A stretch of 39,683 bases of DNA from Candidatus Desulfofervidus auxilii (GTDB taxonomy: Bacteria > Desulfobacterota > Desulfofervidia > Desulfofervidales > Desulfofervidaceae). The stretch covers positions 1 to 39,683 of the forward strand of contig JAJSZS010000017.1 in NCBI GenBank assembly GCA_030262725.1, read 5' to 3'. Below the pieces are notes generated by a model. That model was not told where the DNA came from and did not search any database. It saw only the letters and a list, made by a program, of their open reading frames with translations. This document shows, piece after piece, positions 8,755 through 18,099 of this stretch. A program made the position numbers and the translations under genes. The stretch's first letter is position 1. Each line of letters starts with the position of its first letter.

Positions 8755-9894
8755 TTATGAAGTAAGGAAAATTTTTTGCATAGTTTTTACGCCTATACCT
8801 GGCGTTAAAGAATATCCTAACTCAATTAATACTCGTTCTAAAGCAGCAATTACCATTATTAAATCTTGTTCATCTACATAGCCCATATGAGAAATACGAA
8901 AGATTTTTCCTTTAAGTTTAGCCTGACCACCAGCAATAATAATACCATATGCCCGTAAACGTTTCACTATCTCTTGAGCATCAATACCTTTTGGCGCTAA
9001 AACAGCAGTTAAAATTTCTGAAGGATTTTCTTTTGTAAAAAGCTCTAATCCCATAGCCTCTATTGCCTTTTTTACAGCTAAAGAAAAACGTTGATGTTTA
9101 GCAATAATATTTTCAAGACCTTCTTCTTTAATGCGCTTTAAATTCTCTCTTAAACCCAAAATTAATGAAACAGCAGCAGTATAAGCAGTTTGATTTTTAG
9201 CTAAACTTTTTCTTTCTTTAAGGAAGTCAAAATAATATCTAGGCAATTGTGCCTTTTTTACAAATTGCCAAGCTTTATCACTTAAACATACAAAGGCTAA
9301 TCCTGGTGGTAGCATTAAAGCCTTTTGAGAACCAGCAACAACAACATCTAAATACCATTCATCTGTTCTAATTTCCATCGCTCCTAAAGCAGAAATAGCA
9401 TCAACTACAAGAATAGTATCCTCTTTCTGATGAATAATTTCTCCAATTTCTTTTAATGGAAATTTTACACCAGTGGAGGTTTCATGAGCTTGAATAAATA
9501 CTGCCTTTATCTCAGGGTGTTTCTCTAATGCTTCAGCAATCTGAGCAATCTTTACACATCTTCCCCATTCAATATCTATATTAATGGTTTTTACTCCATA
9601 TGCTTCACAAATCTCTGCCCAACGTTCACCAAACTTCCCTGCTCTTACAACTAAGGCTGTATCTCCTGAAGAAAGAGTATTAGTTACTGCTCCTTCCATA
9701 GCACCAGTACCAGTAGAGGCAAATATTAAAACATCATTTTTTGTTTGAAACACATACTTTAAGTCTTCTTTTACTTCAGCAAGAATAGAGGCAAATTGTG
9801 GCGAACGATGGTGGAGAATGGGTACTGCCATTGCCAATAAAGTTTCTGGTGGTACTGGAGTTGGACCCGGAGTAAAAAGATAATATTTTTTCAT
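8755..9894 (-). CDS. Class V PLP-dependent aminotransferase (serine/alanine-glyoxylate type)
   Basis: 379 residues with the alanine-glyoxylate/serine-pyruvate aminotransferase pattern: FTPGPTPVPPE at the N-terminus, HHRSPQF, the cofactor-contacting STGTGAMEG, the aspartate in LVVDAISALGA (D165) and the PLP lysine K191 (AGSQKALMLPPG). It is the first gene of the operon and lies 11 nt before serA. In many bacteria this pairing suggests a role as the phosphohydroxypyruvate (serine pathway) aminotransferase in place of SerC. No SerC or SerB is in the window, so this is inference; glyoxylate-glycine transamination is the other option. Start ATG preceded by GGAG. Confidence 0.88.
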   Translation of the reverse strand: MKKYYLFTPGPTPVPPETLLAMAVPILHHRSPQFASILAEVKEDLKYVFQTKNDVLIFASTGTGAMEGAVTNTLSSGDTALVVRAGKFGERWAEICEAYGVKTINIDIEWGRCVKIAQIAEALEKHPEIKAVFIQAHETSTGVKFPLKEIGEIIHQKEDTILVVDAISALGAMEIRTDEWYLDVVVAGSQKALMLPPGLAFVCLSDKAWQFVKKAQLPRYYFDFLKERKSLAKNQTAYTAAVSLILGLRENLKRIKEEGLENIIAKHQRFSLAVKKAIEAMGLELFTKENPSEILTAVLAPKGIDAQEIVKRLRAYGIIIAGGQAKLKGKIFRISHMGYVDEQDLIMVIAALERVLIELGYSLTPGIGVKTMQKIFLTS

Positions 9895-9923
9895 CTTTCT
9901 TCTCCAAAAAAAGTAGAGTAAAC

Positions 9924-9951
9924 ATTTAACACCCCATAATTAGAATGTCAA
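9924..9951 (-). promoter_or_regulatory. Promoter of the aminotransferase-serA operon
   Basis: On the minus strand a perfect TTGACA (9951-9946) is followed after 16 nt by TTAAAT (9929-9924), about 30 nt upstream of the aminotransferase ATG and its GGAG site. This is the only good promoter I see ahead of the 9.8-kb minus-strand run. Confidence 0.6.
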
Positions 9952-9960
9952 CGATTTATG

Positions 9961-9989
9961 TTGCCTTTTTGTTATTAAAATGATAAATT
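9961..9989 (+). promoter_or_regulatory. Possible promoter of the cytochrome-kinase-leuA genes
   Basis: TTGCCT, 17-nt spacer, TAAATT. The -10 ends 6 nt before the cytochrome ATG, and no ribosome binding site fits between them, so transcription would start at or next to the start codon (leaderless mRNA). Match to consensus is only moderate. Confidence 0.35.
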
Positions 9990-9995
9990 AAAATA

Positions 9996-10400
9996 ATGAC
10001 TGTTATTAGTTTAATTCTTATTCTTTTTTTAATTATTAATCAGGTTTTAGCAGAAGAAGCTGTTTATGTAGGAATGGAAAAATGCAAGCCATGTCATTCT
10101 GCATATGTAGAAGCATATTCTGGATTTAAACGTTCTAGAAATTTTCGTATTTTAGAAATGAGAGGAAAAGAACATGACCCTCAATGTTTGCCATGTCATA
10201 CTACTGGATATGGAGAACCAGGAGGATTTATTAGTGTAGAAAAAACTCCTCATCTTAAAAATGTTCAGTGTGAAGTTTGCCATGGGCCTGCCAGCCTTCA
10301 TATAAAAGCCAAAACTATGGAAGAAAAAAGAAAAACAATAAAGATTCCTAAAAATCTTTGTACTAAATGCCATACACAACACGGACACAGAGAATATTAG
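9996..10400 (+). CDS. Small periplasmic tetrahaem c-type cytochrome
   Basis: 134 residues: an N-terminal signal peptide (about 1-20, ending QVLAEEA) and four CxxCH haem-binding motifs at 30-34 (CKPCH), 64-68 (CLPCH), 92-96 (CEVCH) and 122-126 (CTKCH). The spacing and the phrases VQCEVCHGPAS and CLPCHTTGYG resemble the cytochrome c554-like multihaem family. It should be a periplasmic electron carrier or a donor to a reductase; the partner is not encoded here. The next gene is a membrane kinase that also carries a CxxCH, so the two may form a redox-sensing pair. Confidence 0.88.
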   Translation: MTVISLILILFLIINQVLAEEAVYVGMEKCKPCHSAYVEAYSGFKRSRNFRILEMRGKEHDPQCLPCHTTGYGEPGGFISVEKTPHLKNVQCEVCHGPASLHIKAKTMEEKRKTIKIPKNLCTKCHTQHGHREY

Positions 10401-10407
10401 TTTTAAA

Positions 10408-12255
10408 GTGAAAAAATTATTTCAAAGTTTAAGTACTAAACTAACTTGTAGTATCGGTTTGGCTTTAGTCATTAGTTTAGTTATTTTTACTTATAGAGAC
10501 TTAAAAAAATTTGAAAATGTTTTTCTAGAAGAAGCAAGAAAAAAAGCTCTAGATATTACTGATACTGTTATGAAAAGTATAGAATATCCTATGCTTGATG
10601 GTGAAATGGAAGATGTACAAGCTATTTTAGAAAGAGTTAATGCTTTAAAAGATTTACGTATAATTCATCTTTGTGATCCAGATGGCGTAATTAAATATAG
10701 TGGAACATTTAAAAGAATAGGAAAAAAAACTAAATCTGAGATTACATTAAAAGTTTTGCGTGACTATACACCAGCAAAAGGAGTAGAAACATGGTTAGGG
10801 GAAGCAAAGGTTTTTCGATATGCTGTACCTATAATGAATGAAAAAGCTTGTTATAAATGTCACGGTAGTAAAAAGAAAGTTTTAGGAGTATTGACTATTG
10901 GATTTGATTGGAATCCCGTTGAAGAGAAGCTCAGAATACATCGAAACAATCTTATTATTAATCTTTTTATTTCAACAATGCTGTTAATTGGGCTAATTAC
11001 TGGATTACTTCATTATATGGTAATAATTCCTGTACAAAGGCTTACTAAAGCAGCTAAGGCTATTGCTAAAGGGAATTTAGGACAAGAAATACCAGTTACT
11101 AAGTCAAAGGATGAAGTTGGAGAATTGACTTTTGCCTTTCGTGAGATGCAAGCTAGTCTTATTAAGTTAACTACAGATTTAAAGGCTTCTAGTGAAGAAT
11201 TGAAAAAGATGTATGATTTTCAAAAAAAACTTATTGAAAATTCAATTGATGGCATTGTAGCTACTGATGAAAAAAGAAATATTGTAATCTTTAATGAAAG
11301 AGCAGAAGCTATTTTTGGTTATTCTCAAGAAGAAGTTGTTGGTAAAATGAAAATAGATGAACTTTACCCTCCAGGAGTAAGCAAAAAGATTGAAAGAGTT
11401 TTATATGATGATAATTTTGGTGGAAGAGGAAGATTAGCTAATTATGAAACAGTGATTATAAATAAAAAGGGAGAACAAGTACCTGTATGGCTTTCAGCCG
11501 CTTTGATACATGGAGAAAATGGTAAAGAAATAGGTACTGTAGTGGTATTTAGAGACCTAACTGAAAGAAAAGAATTAGAAGAAAAAATCCTTCAATCAGA
11601 AAGATTGGCTACAATTGGTCGAGGTGTATCATACATAGGCCATGAAATTAAAAATCCTTTAATTATTATTGGAGGCTTTACTCAACAGGTACTTTATTCT
11701 ACTAAGGATGAAAAAAATCGACAAAAACTACAAATTGTGTTAGAAGAAATTGAAAGATTAAATCAATTTCTTACAAGTATTAGTGATTTTACAAAATTTA
11801 CAAAACCTCAATTAAGTATTTCTAATATTAATGATATTGTAAATGAAGTTCATAATTTAATAGAACTTGAGCTTAAAGATAAACAAATTAAATTTGTTAA
11901 ATCTTTAGATCCTCATATTCCAGAAAGTTTGTTAGATATAAAACAGATTAAACAGGTATTACTTAATATCATAAAAAATAGTATTGAAGCTATGCCAGGA
12001 GGAGGAAATTTAACTGTTATTACAACTTTAAAGAACGATCATATTTTAATCAAAATCAAAGATACAGGAAAAGGTATTTCTGCCGAAAATTTGAAAAAAA
12101 TATTTGATCCATTTTTTACTACTAAACCTAAAGGCAGTGGACTTGGTTTAGCTATTTCTAAAAAGATTATAGAGGCTCATAAAGGTAAAATTTTCTTTGA
12201 AAGTGAATTGGGAAAAGGAACAACTTGCGTAATAAGTATACCAATTGAACGTTAG
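10408..12255 (+). CDS. Membrane sensor histidine kinase with periplasmic haem-c motif
   Basis: 615 residues, GTG start 7 nt after the cytochrome stop. TM1 (about 11-28) and TM2 (about 181-206) enclose a periplasmic domain with CYKCH at 148-152; its layout (EIKCxxCH-like site near the end of a DUF3365/Tll0287-like domain) suggests covalent haem. HAMP (about 207-260), PAS (about 273-385, VATDEKRNIVIFNERAE), HisKA with H412 (GHEIKNPL) and a HATPase domain ([35 protein letters not shown]) follow. It probably senses periplasmic redox state or a gas ligand. No response regulator is adjacent, so it must act on one encoded elsewhere. Confidence 0.87.
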   Translation: MKKLFQSLSTKLTCSIGLALVISLVIFTYRDLKKFENVFLEEARKKALDITDTVMKSIEYPMLDGEMEDVQAILERVNALKDLRIIHLCDPDGVIKYSGTFKRIGKKTKSEITLKVLRDYTPAKGVETWLGEAKVFRYAVPIMNEKACYKCHGSKKKVLGVLTIGFDWNPVEEKLRIHRNNLIINLFISTMLLIGLITGLLHYMVIIPVQRLTKAAKAIAKGNLGQEIPVTKSKDEVGELTFAFREMQASLIKLTTDLKASSEELKKMYDFQKKLIENSIDGIVATDEKRNIVIFNERAEAIFGYSQEEVVGKMKIDELYPPGVSKKIERVLYDDNFGGRGRLANYETVIINKKGEQVPVWLSAALIHGENGKEIGTVVVFRDLTERKELEEKILQSERLATIGRGVSYIGHEIKNPLIIIGGFTQQVLYSTKDEKNRQKLQIVLEEIERLNQFLTSISDFTKFTKPQLSISNINDIVNEVHNLIELELKDKQIKFVKSLDPHIPESLLDIKQIKQVLLNIIKNSIEAMPGGGNLTVITTLKNDHILIKIKDTGKGISAENLKKIFDPFFTTKPKGSGLGLAISKKIIEAHKGKIFFESELGKGTTCVISIPIER

Positions 12256-12264
12256 GAGGAAAGT

Positions 12265-13785
12265 ATGGCCAGAAGAATTTTAATTTTTGATACTACTTTA
12301 CGCGATGGAGAACAAGTGCCAGGTGCAAAACTTAATATTGATCAAAAATTGATTGTAGCTAAGCAATTAGAAAAATTAGGTGTAGATATTATTGAAGCTG
12401 GTTTCCCTGCCTCTTCTCCAGGTGATGCTAGAGCTGTTAATTTAGTAGCTCAAAAAGTAAGAAAACCTATTATTGCTGGACTTGCTCGAGCATTAAAAAG
12501 AGATATAGATATTCTTTGGGAAGCAATAAAAGACGCAGAAAGACCAAGAATTCACGTATTTTTAGCTGCTTCAGACATTCATATTGAAAAAAAACTACGT
12601 TTGGATAGACAAAGAGCTCTAGAAATGGCAGTAGAAGCAGTTAAGTATGCTAAAAAATATTGTTCAGATGTAGAGTTTTCACCAGAAGATGCTACCAGAG
12701 CAGATTTTGATTATCTTTGTCAGGTAGTAGAAGAAACTATTAAAGCAGGAGCTACAGTTATAAATATTCCGGATACTGTAGGTTATGCTATTCCTGAAGA
12801 ATTTGGTGAACTTATCCGACGTTTAAGGGAAAAAGTGCCAGTTACAGATAAAATTATTCTCAGTGTACATTGTCATAATGATCTTGGATTAGCCACTGCT
12901 AATAGCATTATAGCTATTCGTAATGGAGCTACACAAGTAGAATGCACTATTAATGGTATTGGTGAAAGGGCAGGAAATGCTGCTTTGGAAGAAATAGTTA
13001 TGATTTTAAAAACAAGACCTTATTATTTTGAGGTAGAAACAAATATTGTTACTCAAGAAATTATTCCTACAAGTCGTTTAGTTAGTCGTATGATGAACTT
13101 ACCTGTCCAGCCTAATAAAGCTATTGTTGGAAGTAATGCATTTGCTCATTCTTCAGGTATTCATCAAGATGGTATTCTTAAGGATCGCCGCACTTATGAA
13201 ATCATAAGACCAGAAGATGTGGGAGCTCAAGCCCATCTGCTTGTACTTACAGCACGCTCTGGCAGAAGGGCATTAAAACAAAAATTAACAGAACTGGGCT
13301 ATGAACTTTCTGATGAAATATTTGAACGGACTTATAATCGTTTTTTGGCAGTGGCTGATAGAAAAAAAGAGATAACAGCCGAAGATTTAAAATCCATTGT
13401 GGAAGTAGAGCTTTCTAAAGTACCTGAAACTTATAGTTTAGTTAAAATGGTAGTTACAACCCAAGCAATGAGTGGCAATGACTTGCCATTAGCTATTCTT
13501 ACTTTATCTAAAGGAGAAGAAAATCTTACTCAAGCAGCTGTAGGTAATGGCCCTGTAGATGCAGTTTTTAAATGTATTAATCAGATTACAGGTCTTCCTA
13601 TAAATCTTCTTGATTATACTGTAGAAGCTGTAACTTCTGGAGCTGAAGCTTTAGGAGAAGCTACAGTCAAAATAGAAATAAATGGCCAAATTATAAGTGG
13701 AAGGGGTACTAGTCCAGATGTAATAGAAGCCAGTGCTAGAGCATATTTAAATGCAGTTAATCGCTATTTCGCCCTTTATAAATAA
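12265..13785 (+). CDS. leuA: 2-isopropylmalate synthase
   Basis: First step of leucine synthesis: condenses 2-oxoisovalerate with acetyl-CoA. 506 residues: a TIM-barrel HMGL-like domain starting FDTTLRDGEQVPGAKL, with the metal-binding VHCHNDLGLA (H202, H204) and NGIGERAGNAALEE, then a C-terminal LeuA allosteric domain (about 385-506, ALGEATVKIEINGQ). SSGIHQDGILK is the expected linker motif. A clear GGAGGA precedes the ATG, 9 nt after the kinase stop, so it may be read from the same transcript as the cytochrome and kinase. The other leu genes are not in the window. Citramalate synthase is a less likely alternative, given the standard LeuA length and motifs. Confidence 0.93.
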   Translation: MARRILIFDTTLRDGEQVPGAKLNIDQKLIVAKQLEKLGVDIIEAGFPASSPGDARAVNLVAQKVRKPIIAGLARALKRDIDILWEAIKDAERPRIHVFLAASDIHIEKKLRLDRQRALEMAVEAVKYAKKYCSDVEFSPEDATRADFDYLCQVVEETIKAGATVINIPDTVGYAIPEEFGELIRRLREKVPVTDKIILSVHCHNDLGLATANSIIAIRNGATQVECTINGIGERAGNAALEEIVMILKTRPYYFEVETNIVTQEIIPTSRLVSRMMNLPVQPNKAIVGSNAFAHSSGIHQDGILKDRRTYEIIRPEDVGAQAHLLVLTARSGRRALKQKLTELGYELSDEIFERTYNRFLAVADRKKEITAEDLKSIVEVELSKVPETYSLVKMVVTTQAMSGNDLPLAILTLSKGEENLTQAAVGNGPVDAVFKCINQITGLPINLLDYTVEAVTSGAEALGEATVKIEINGQIISGRGTSPDVIEASARAYLNAVNRYFALYK

Positions 13786-14756
13786 TTAATGCCTGTAACT
13801 TTTTGTATTAGTTGCCAAACCTTTTGCTGGGGTAAAAATTTTATTATTTCATATAAATAAGCGCAATCTTTATAAGAAAGTTTTTGCAAAATAACCTTTA
13901 TAAAAAATTCTTGCTTTAAATGAGGAAAAGGTATAGTAGGAGTAGGCTCAAGTTCTTCAGAACTTATTAATTTATTATAGATAAGTACTCGAGCAGCTAA
14001 AAGATTTTCTTTTTGAGGATCAATTTTTTTCTTTCTCATGTACCAAAATGTAAGAATATCACCTGGAACAAGAGGATATGGTAAAGGTTTACCTAATATT
14101 TTTTTAGCTAAAGAGCAAGCAATAGGAGCTAAAAGAAAAGATGCTTTTATTTCCCAATCTTTTAAATTTACATTTTGCAAAAAACGGGAAAGAAAGATAT
14201 GAATATAGCCTGCTTCAATAAATATTTTTCCTTTTTTATCTTTAAGATAATGAGCAATGGCTTCTGCCCGTAACCTATCTCTTAAAGCGATTCTTTTAGC
14301 ATCAGCATAGGCAAATTCTTTAACAGCCTTAACTGCTTTTTCAAAATCCTCCATGACAGCTTGATAATAATCAAGGAGACGCCCTGTTGCTTCATGTTCA
14401 GCTTCATATATATCTAAAAATTCAGGTAATTGTTTAATTTCCTCTGGACTTTTTCCATTTTCTATAAGCTGATACATCTTTACAAGTTTTTCCATGTACG
14501 GATCTATTTGGATTATAACTTTTCCATTTTTATAAGCTTCTTGTAAAAGTTTACATTGAGCTTTAAGAAACTTAGGAAACGTAGTCTCAATATTTTCTAT
14601 ATATTCTTTAAGTGATATCTTCCCAGAAAGCATTAAATTAAAAAGTGGATTTGGAAAATCTTCTAAAATGATAAAATCTGCTTGTTCAAATGCTTTTTTA
14701 TAAAAAGGAATCGCCTCTAAACGATGAGCCGAAAAACCAATATAAATTTTTTTCAC
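13776..14756 (-). CDS. Conserved protein of unknown function, possibly TraB/Tiki-like
   Basis: 326 residues, soluble. I do not recognise it firmly. The N-terminal IYIGFSAHRLEAIPFYKKAF with FIILEDFPNP, and a later RLRAEAIAHYLKDKKGKIFIEAGYIH (split here: R-A-E-A-I-A-H, then G-K-I-F-I-E-A-G-Y-I-H), resemble the paired motifs of the TraB/PrgY/Tiki fold (an E in the first strand, then a GA-H motif). This is a guess from pattern. The GTG start at 14754-14756 overlaps the TGA of the upstream 91-residue gene (GTGA). Its 3' end overlaps the leuA 3' end by 10 nt in convergent orientation. It is the last gene of the 17-kb minus-strand run. Confidence 0.6.
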   Translation of the reverse strand: MKKIYIGFSAHRLEAIPFYKKAFEQADFIILEDFPNPLFNLMLSGKISLKEYIENIETTFPKFLKAQCKLLQEAYKNGKVIIQIDPYMEKLVKMYQLIENGKSPEEIKQLPEFLDIYEAEHEATGRLLDYYQAVMEDFEKAVKAVKEFAYADAKRIALRDRLRAEAIAHYLKDKKGKIFIEAGYIHIFLSRFLQNVNLKDWEIKASFLLAPIACSLAKKILGKPLPYPLVPGDILTFWYMRKKKIDPQKENLLAARVLIYNKLISSEELEPTPTIPFPHLKQEFFIKVILQKLSYKDCAYLYEIIKFLPQQKVWQLIQKVTGINYL

Positions 14757-15028
14757 AGTTTAAACTCACCTTTTGCTTTAAATATCCATAATTTGTGACT
14801 GCGAGGAAATTCTCGTCTTATCAATTTTTTAAGAATTTTCCTCAGTTCTTCTTTTTTTACTTGAAAATTTTCTTTCCAAAATCCATTTTCTACAATTTGG
14901 AAGTACAATCCTTTTTTAAAAATTTTAATCGTACGATTTCTTTTATAGCTTTTAATCTCTAATAAAAAATTTTTATCAAGTGCTTTTATAACCCAATTTA
15001 AAGCGTTATCTTTATCAATCAAACTCAT
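14753..15028 (-). CDS. Small basic protein of unknown function
   Basis: 91 residues, rich in lysine and arginine with a predicted mixed alpha/beta pattern (LNWVIKALD; FLLEIKSY; IKIFKKGLYFQIVENGFW; LRKILKKLIRREFP). It has no signal peptide, membrane segment or metal motif and I recognise no family. It lies 6 nt after nadE and overlaps the next gene by 4 nt, which supports it being a real gene within the run. Confidence 0.6.
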   Translation of the reverse strand: MSLIDKDNALNWVIKALDKNFLLEIKSYKRNRTIKIFKKGLYFQIVENGFWKENFQVKKEELRKILKKLIRREFPRSHKLWIFKAKGEFKL

Positions 15029-15034
15029 TCAAAA

Positions 15035-16687
15035 TTAAATTGTTTTTAGTAAATATTCTGTATATCTCTGAACAATAGGATAGCGTCGGCCATAACCAAA
15101 AGCCTTTGTAGTAATTTTTATCCCTGGAGGTGCTTGATGGCGTTTATACTCATTTCTGTCTACTCGACGCACAATCTCTTTTACAGTCTCTGGAGGAAAA
15201 CCCATACTAACAATTTCATCTAAACTTCGATGATTTTCAACATATTCTTTTAAAATCGGGTCTAAAAGTGCATAAGGAGGTAAATCATCTTCATCTCTTT
15301 GACCAGCTCTAAGTTCAGCTGAAGGTGCCTTAGTAAGCACTCTTTGAGGAATAATTTCTTTTTCTCTATTGACATAATGCGCTAAACGATAAACCAAAGT
15401 TTTTGGCACATCAGAAATTACTGCCAAGCCACCAGTTAAATCACCATAAAGAGTACAATAACCTACAGCCATTTCTGATTTATTACCTGAAGAAAGCACT
15501 AAATAGCCAAATTTATTGCTTAGAGCCATAAGAATATTGCCTCTGATACGTGCCTGAATATTTTCTTCAGCTACATTCCAAGGCAAATTACCAAAAAATG
15601 GTTTTAATGTTTCCAAATAAGCTTCAAATATTTGAGTAATAGGAATAACTTTGAAAGAAATATTTAAATTTTTAGCTAAAGCTTCCGCATCTTCTAAACT
15701 TTCTTTTGAAGTATAAGGAGAAGGCATAGCCACACCTAAAACATTTTCTTTTCCAAATGCTTTAGTAGCAATATAGGCTACAAGTGAGGAATCTACACCC
15801 CCACTAAGCCCTACCACTGCCTTTTTAAAACCAGTCTTATATGCATAATCCCTTGTGCCTAAAATAAGTGCCTTTAAAACTTCTGCTTCCTCTTCTTCAA
15901 ATAAAACGCTCTTTTCTCCACCTGCCTTCTTTAACTCTGTAACAACCAAGTCTTCATCAAAATCCTTTGCGCGAACAAGTACTGTTTTATCTGGCAATAC
16001 AATCTGACTATTGCCATCAAAGACTAAATCATCATTCCCACCTACTTGATTAACATAAATTATAGGAAAATTGTATTTTTGAGCTAAATGTTTAAACATA
16101 TTTAAACGAAATGCAGGTTTACCTATAAAATAAGCAGATGCTGAGATATTTATTAAAACTTCTATATTTTCATTAGCTAATTGAGCTACTGGGTCAATAG
16201 CATATTCTCTGCGAGAAAAGAAATCTTTATCATTCCAAATATCTTCACAAATTGTTATTCCAAAACGTACACCTTGCCATTCTATCCAATTTGCCTTTTT
16301 TCCAGGTGCAAAATATCTAGTTTCATCAAAAACATCATAACTAGGCAAAAGGATTTTACGGGTCTTAAACATAATTTTTTTATCTTTAAAAAGTAATGCC
16401 ACATTACATAAAGGTTTGGCTTGTTCTGTATGACGTTCTACAGCACCACAGATGACAGCAATTCCTTGTGTACGTTGAATTAAGTTTTCTAAAACAGTTA
16501 AACTATTATTAATAAAATCTTCTCTTTCCAGCAAATCTTTGGGTGGATAACCAATTAAAGTAAGCTCAGGAAAGATAATTAAATCGCACGCCTGTTTTTT
16601 TGCTTCATCTATAAAGCGAGATACCTTTTCCAGATTATAATCAAATGCACCAATAATGGGATTTGTTTGTGCTAGGGCAATTTTCAT
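15035..16687 (-). CDS. nadE: Glutamine-dependent NAD+ synthetase
   Basis: 550 residues, two domains. The N-terminal nitrilase-type glutaminase carries the triad E41 (IFPELTLIGYPP), K111 (KILLPSYDVFDE) and C147 (GITICEDIW). The C-terminal synthetase has the PP-loop GLSGGVDSSLVA (about 294-305) and SSGNKSEMAVGYCTLYGDL. It converts nicotinate adenine dinucleotide to NAD+ using ammonia from glutamine. The ATG follows the hisF TAA directly. nadK lies in the same run, so two late steps of NAD(P) synthesis may be co-expressed. Confidence 0.95.
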   Translation of the reverse strand: MKIALAQTNPIIGAFDYNLEKVSRFIDEAKKQACDLIIFPELTLIGYPPKDLLEREDFINNSLTVLENLIQRTQGIAVICGAVERHTEQAKPLCNVALLFKDKKIMFKTRKILLPSYDVFDETRYFAPGKKANWIEWQGVRFGITICEDIWNDKDFFSRREYAIDPVAQLANENIEVLINISASAYFIGKPAFRLNMFKHLAQKYNFPIIYVNQVGGNDDLVFDGNSQIVLPDKTVLVRAKDFDEDLVVTELKKAGGEKSVLFEEEEAEVLKALILGTRDYAYKTGFKKAVVGLSGGVDSSLVAYIATKAFGKENVLGVAMPSPYTSKESLEDAEALAKNLNISFKVIPITQIFEAYLETLKPFFGNLPWNVAEENIQARIRGNILMALSNKFGYLVLSSGNKSEMAVGYCTLYGDLTGGLAVISDVPKTLVYRLAHYVNREKEIIPQRVLTKAPSAELRAGQRDEDDLPPYALLDPILKEYVENHRSLDEIVSMGFPPETVKEIVRRVDRNEYKRHQAPPGIKITTKAFGYGRRYPIVQRYTEYLLKTI

Positions 16688-17467
16688 TTACCAAATCATC
16701 CTCACCTTTACGCCTTTCTCATGCAAATACTCTTTAATCTCTTTTATTGTATAAAGACCATAATGTACCATAGAGGCAATTAAAGCAGCATCTGCTTTTG
16801 CCTTGGTAAGCACTTCGTAAAGATGTTCAGGTATACCTGCGCCACCAGAGGCAATTACTGGAATAGATACATTTTCAGCAATAAGTTTTGTTAAATTAAT
16901 CTCATATCCTTCCTGTGTACCATCGGCATCAATAGAGTTTAAACAAATTTCACCTGCTCCTAAGGACTCTGCCTCTTTAGCCCACCAAAGGGCATCTATA
17001 CCTGTAGGGGTACGACCACCATGAATAACAATTTCATATCCAGATGGAATTTTCTCGCTAGGCATTACTCTCTTTGCATCCATACTTAAAACAATACATT
17101 GACTACCAAATGCCTTTGCACCTTCCTCAATAATCTTTGGATTAAGCACAGCTGCTGTATTTATGCTTACTTTTTCTGCCCCTGCTAAAAGCACACGCCG
17201 CATATCATCTAAAGTACGAATACCTCCACCAACTGAAAATGGAATAAATATCTCTTTTGCTACTCTTTCCACTACTTCAATCATAATATCTCTATATTCA
17301 GCTGAAGCAGTAATGTCATAAAATACAATTTCATCAGCACCTTCTTCATAATATATTTTAGCCATTTCTACAGGATCACCAACATCAACATTATTTCTAA
17401 ATCTAATACCTTTAGTAGTTCTGCCGTCTTTTACATCTAAACAGACAACAATACGTTTGCTTAACAT
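16688..17467 (-). CDS. hisF: Imidazole glycerol phosphate synthase, cyclase subunit
   Basis: 259-residue TIM barrel that closes the imidazole ring of histidine using ammonia from HisH, releasing AICAR. Catalytic D11 (VVCLDVKDG) and D130 (LSMDAKR) are present, as are the phosphate-binding GGGIRT and SGGAGIPEH. The strand-6 motif reads [13 protein letters not shown] rather than the TSIDRDGT form of Thermotoga, a variant in an otherwise normal protein. The ATG overlaps the hisH TAA by one base (TAATG), matching the tight hisH-hisF partnership. Confidence 0.95.
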   Translation of the reverse strand: MLSKRIVVCLDVKDGRTTKGIRFRNNVDVGDPVEMAKIYYEEGADEIVFYDITASAEYRDIMIEVVERVAKEIFIPFSVGGGIRTLDDMRRVLLAGAEKVSINTAAVLNPKIIEEGAKAFGSQCIVLSMDAKRVMPSEKIPSGYEIVIHGGRTPTGIDALWWAKEAESLGAGEICLNSIDADGTQEGYEINLTKLIAENVSIPVIASGGAGIPEHLYEVLTKAKADAALIASMVHYGLYTIKEIKEYLHEKGVKVRMIW

Positions 17468-18099
17468 TATCTAGGCCTCCATTGACAGAAATTGTCTAAA
17501 AGTTTTAACCCTGGACGCCCACTTTTTTCTGGATGAAATTGTACAGCTACTAACCCTCTATAGGCTATAGCTGAATAAAATCTAATTCCATAATCAGTTA
17601 CTCCTAAAATCAATTCTGTGTATTTAGGCATAGGATAGTAACTATGCACAAAATAAAACTCCGCTTCTGGATGGATATCAGAAAATACTGGATGAGGTTT
17701 AATAAGCTTTACTCGATTCCAACCCATGTGTGGGACTTTTAAAACCTCTCCTGTTTCTGGATTCTTAAGTTTAGAAGGAAATGCTTTTGCTTTGCCTGGA
17801 AGTATACCTAGACAACGAGTATTACCTTCTTCGCTTTCTTCAAAAATAATTTGAGCTCCTAAACAAATGCCTAAAAGCGGAGTCTTTCGAAGATAAATTT
17901 TTCTTAAAACTTCTGCCATCCCTGTTTTTTTTAAATCTTCCATAGCTGTTGCAGCTGCCCCTACACCTGGAAATATAACCCTTTCAGCTTGAAGCACTTC
18001 TTGTGGATTAGAAGTAATCTTTGCCTCATAACCCAAATAATGAAGAGCCCTTAAAACACTAGTTAAATTCCCTGCTTTATAATCAATAATCGCAATCAT
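17467..18099 (-). CDS. hisH: Imidazole glycerol phosphate synthase, glutamine amidotransferase subunit
   Basis: Class I glutaminase that delivers ammonia to HisF. Starting at ATG 18097-18099 it has 210 residues beginning [15 protein letters not shown], the normal family N-terminus. The nucleophile is C79 (LLGICLGAQ) and the partner residues H189 and E191 lie in VQFHPEKSG. An 18-residue upstream extension stays in frame, but it lies inside the preceding membrane-protein gene and is unlike the family. The chosen start instead overlaps that gene's TAA by one base (TAATG). No other his genes are in the window. Confidence 0.95.
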   Translation of the reverse strand: MIAIIDYKAGNLTSVLRALHYLGYEAKITSNPQEVLQAERVIFPGVGAAATAMEDLKKTGMAEVLRKIYLRKTPLLGICLGAQIIFEESEEGNTRCLGILPGKAKAFPSKLKNPETGEVLKVPHMGWNRVKLIKPHPVFSDIHPEAEFYFVHSYYPMPKYTELILGVTDYGIRFYSAIAYRGLVAVQFHPEKSGRPGLKLLDNFCQWRPR

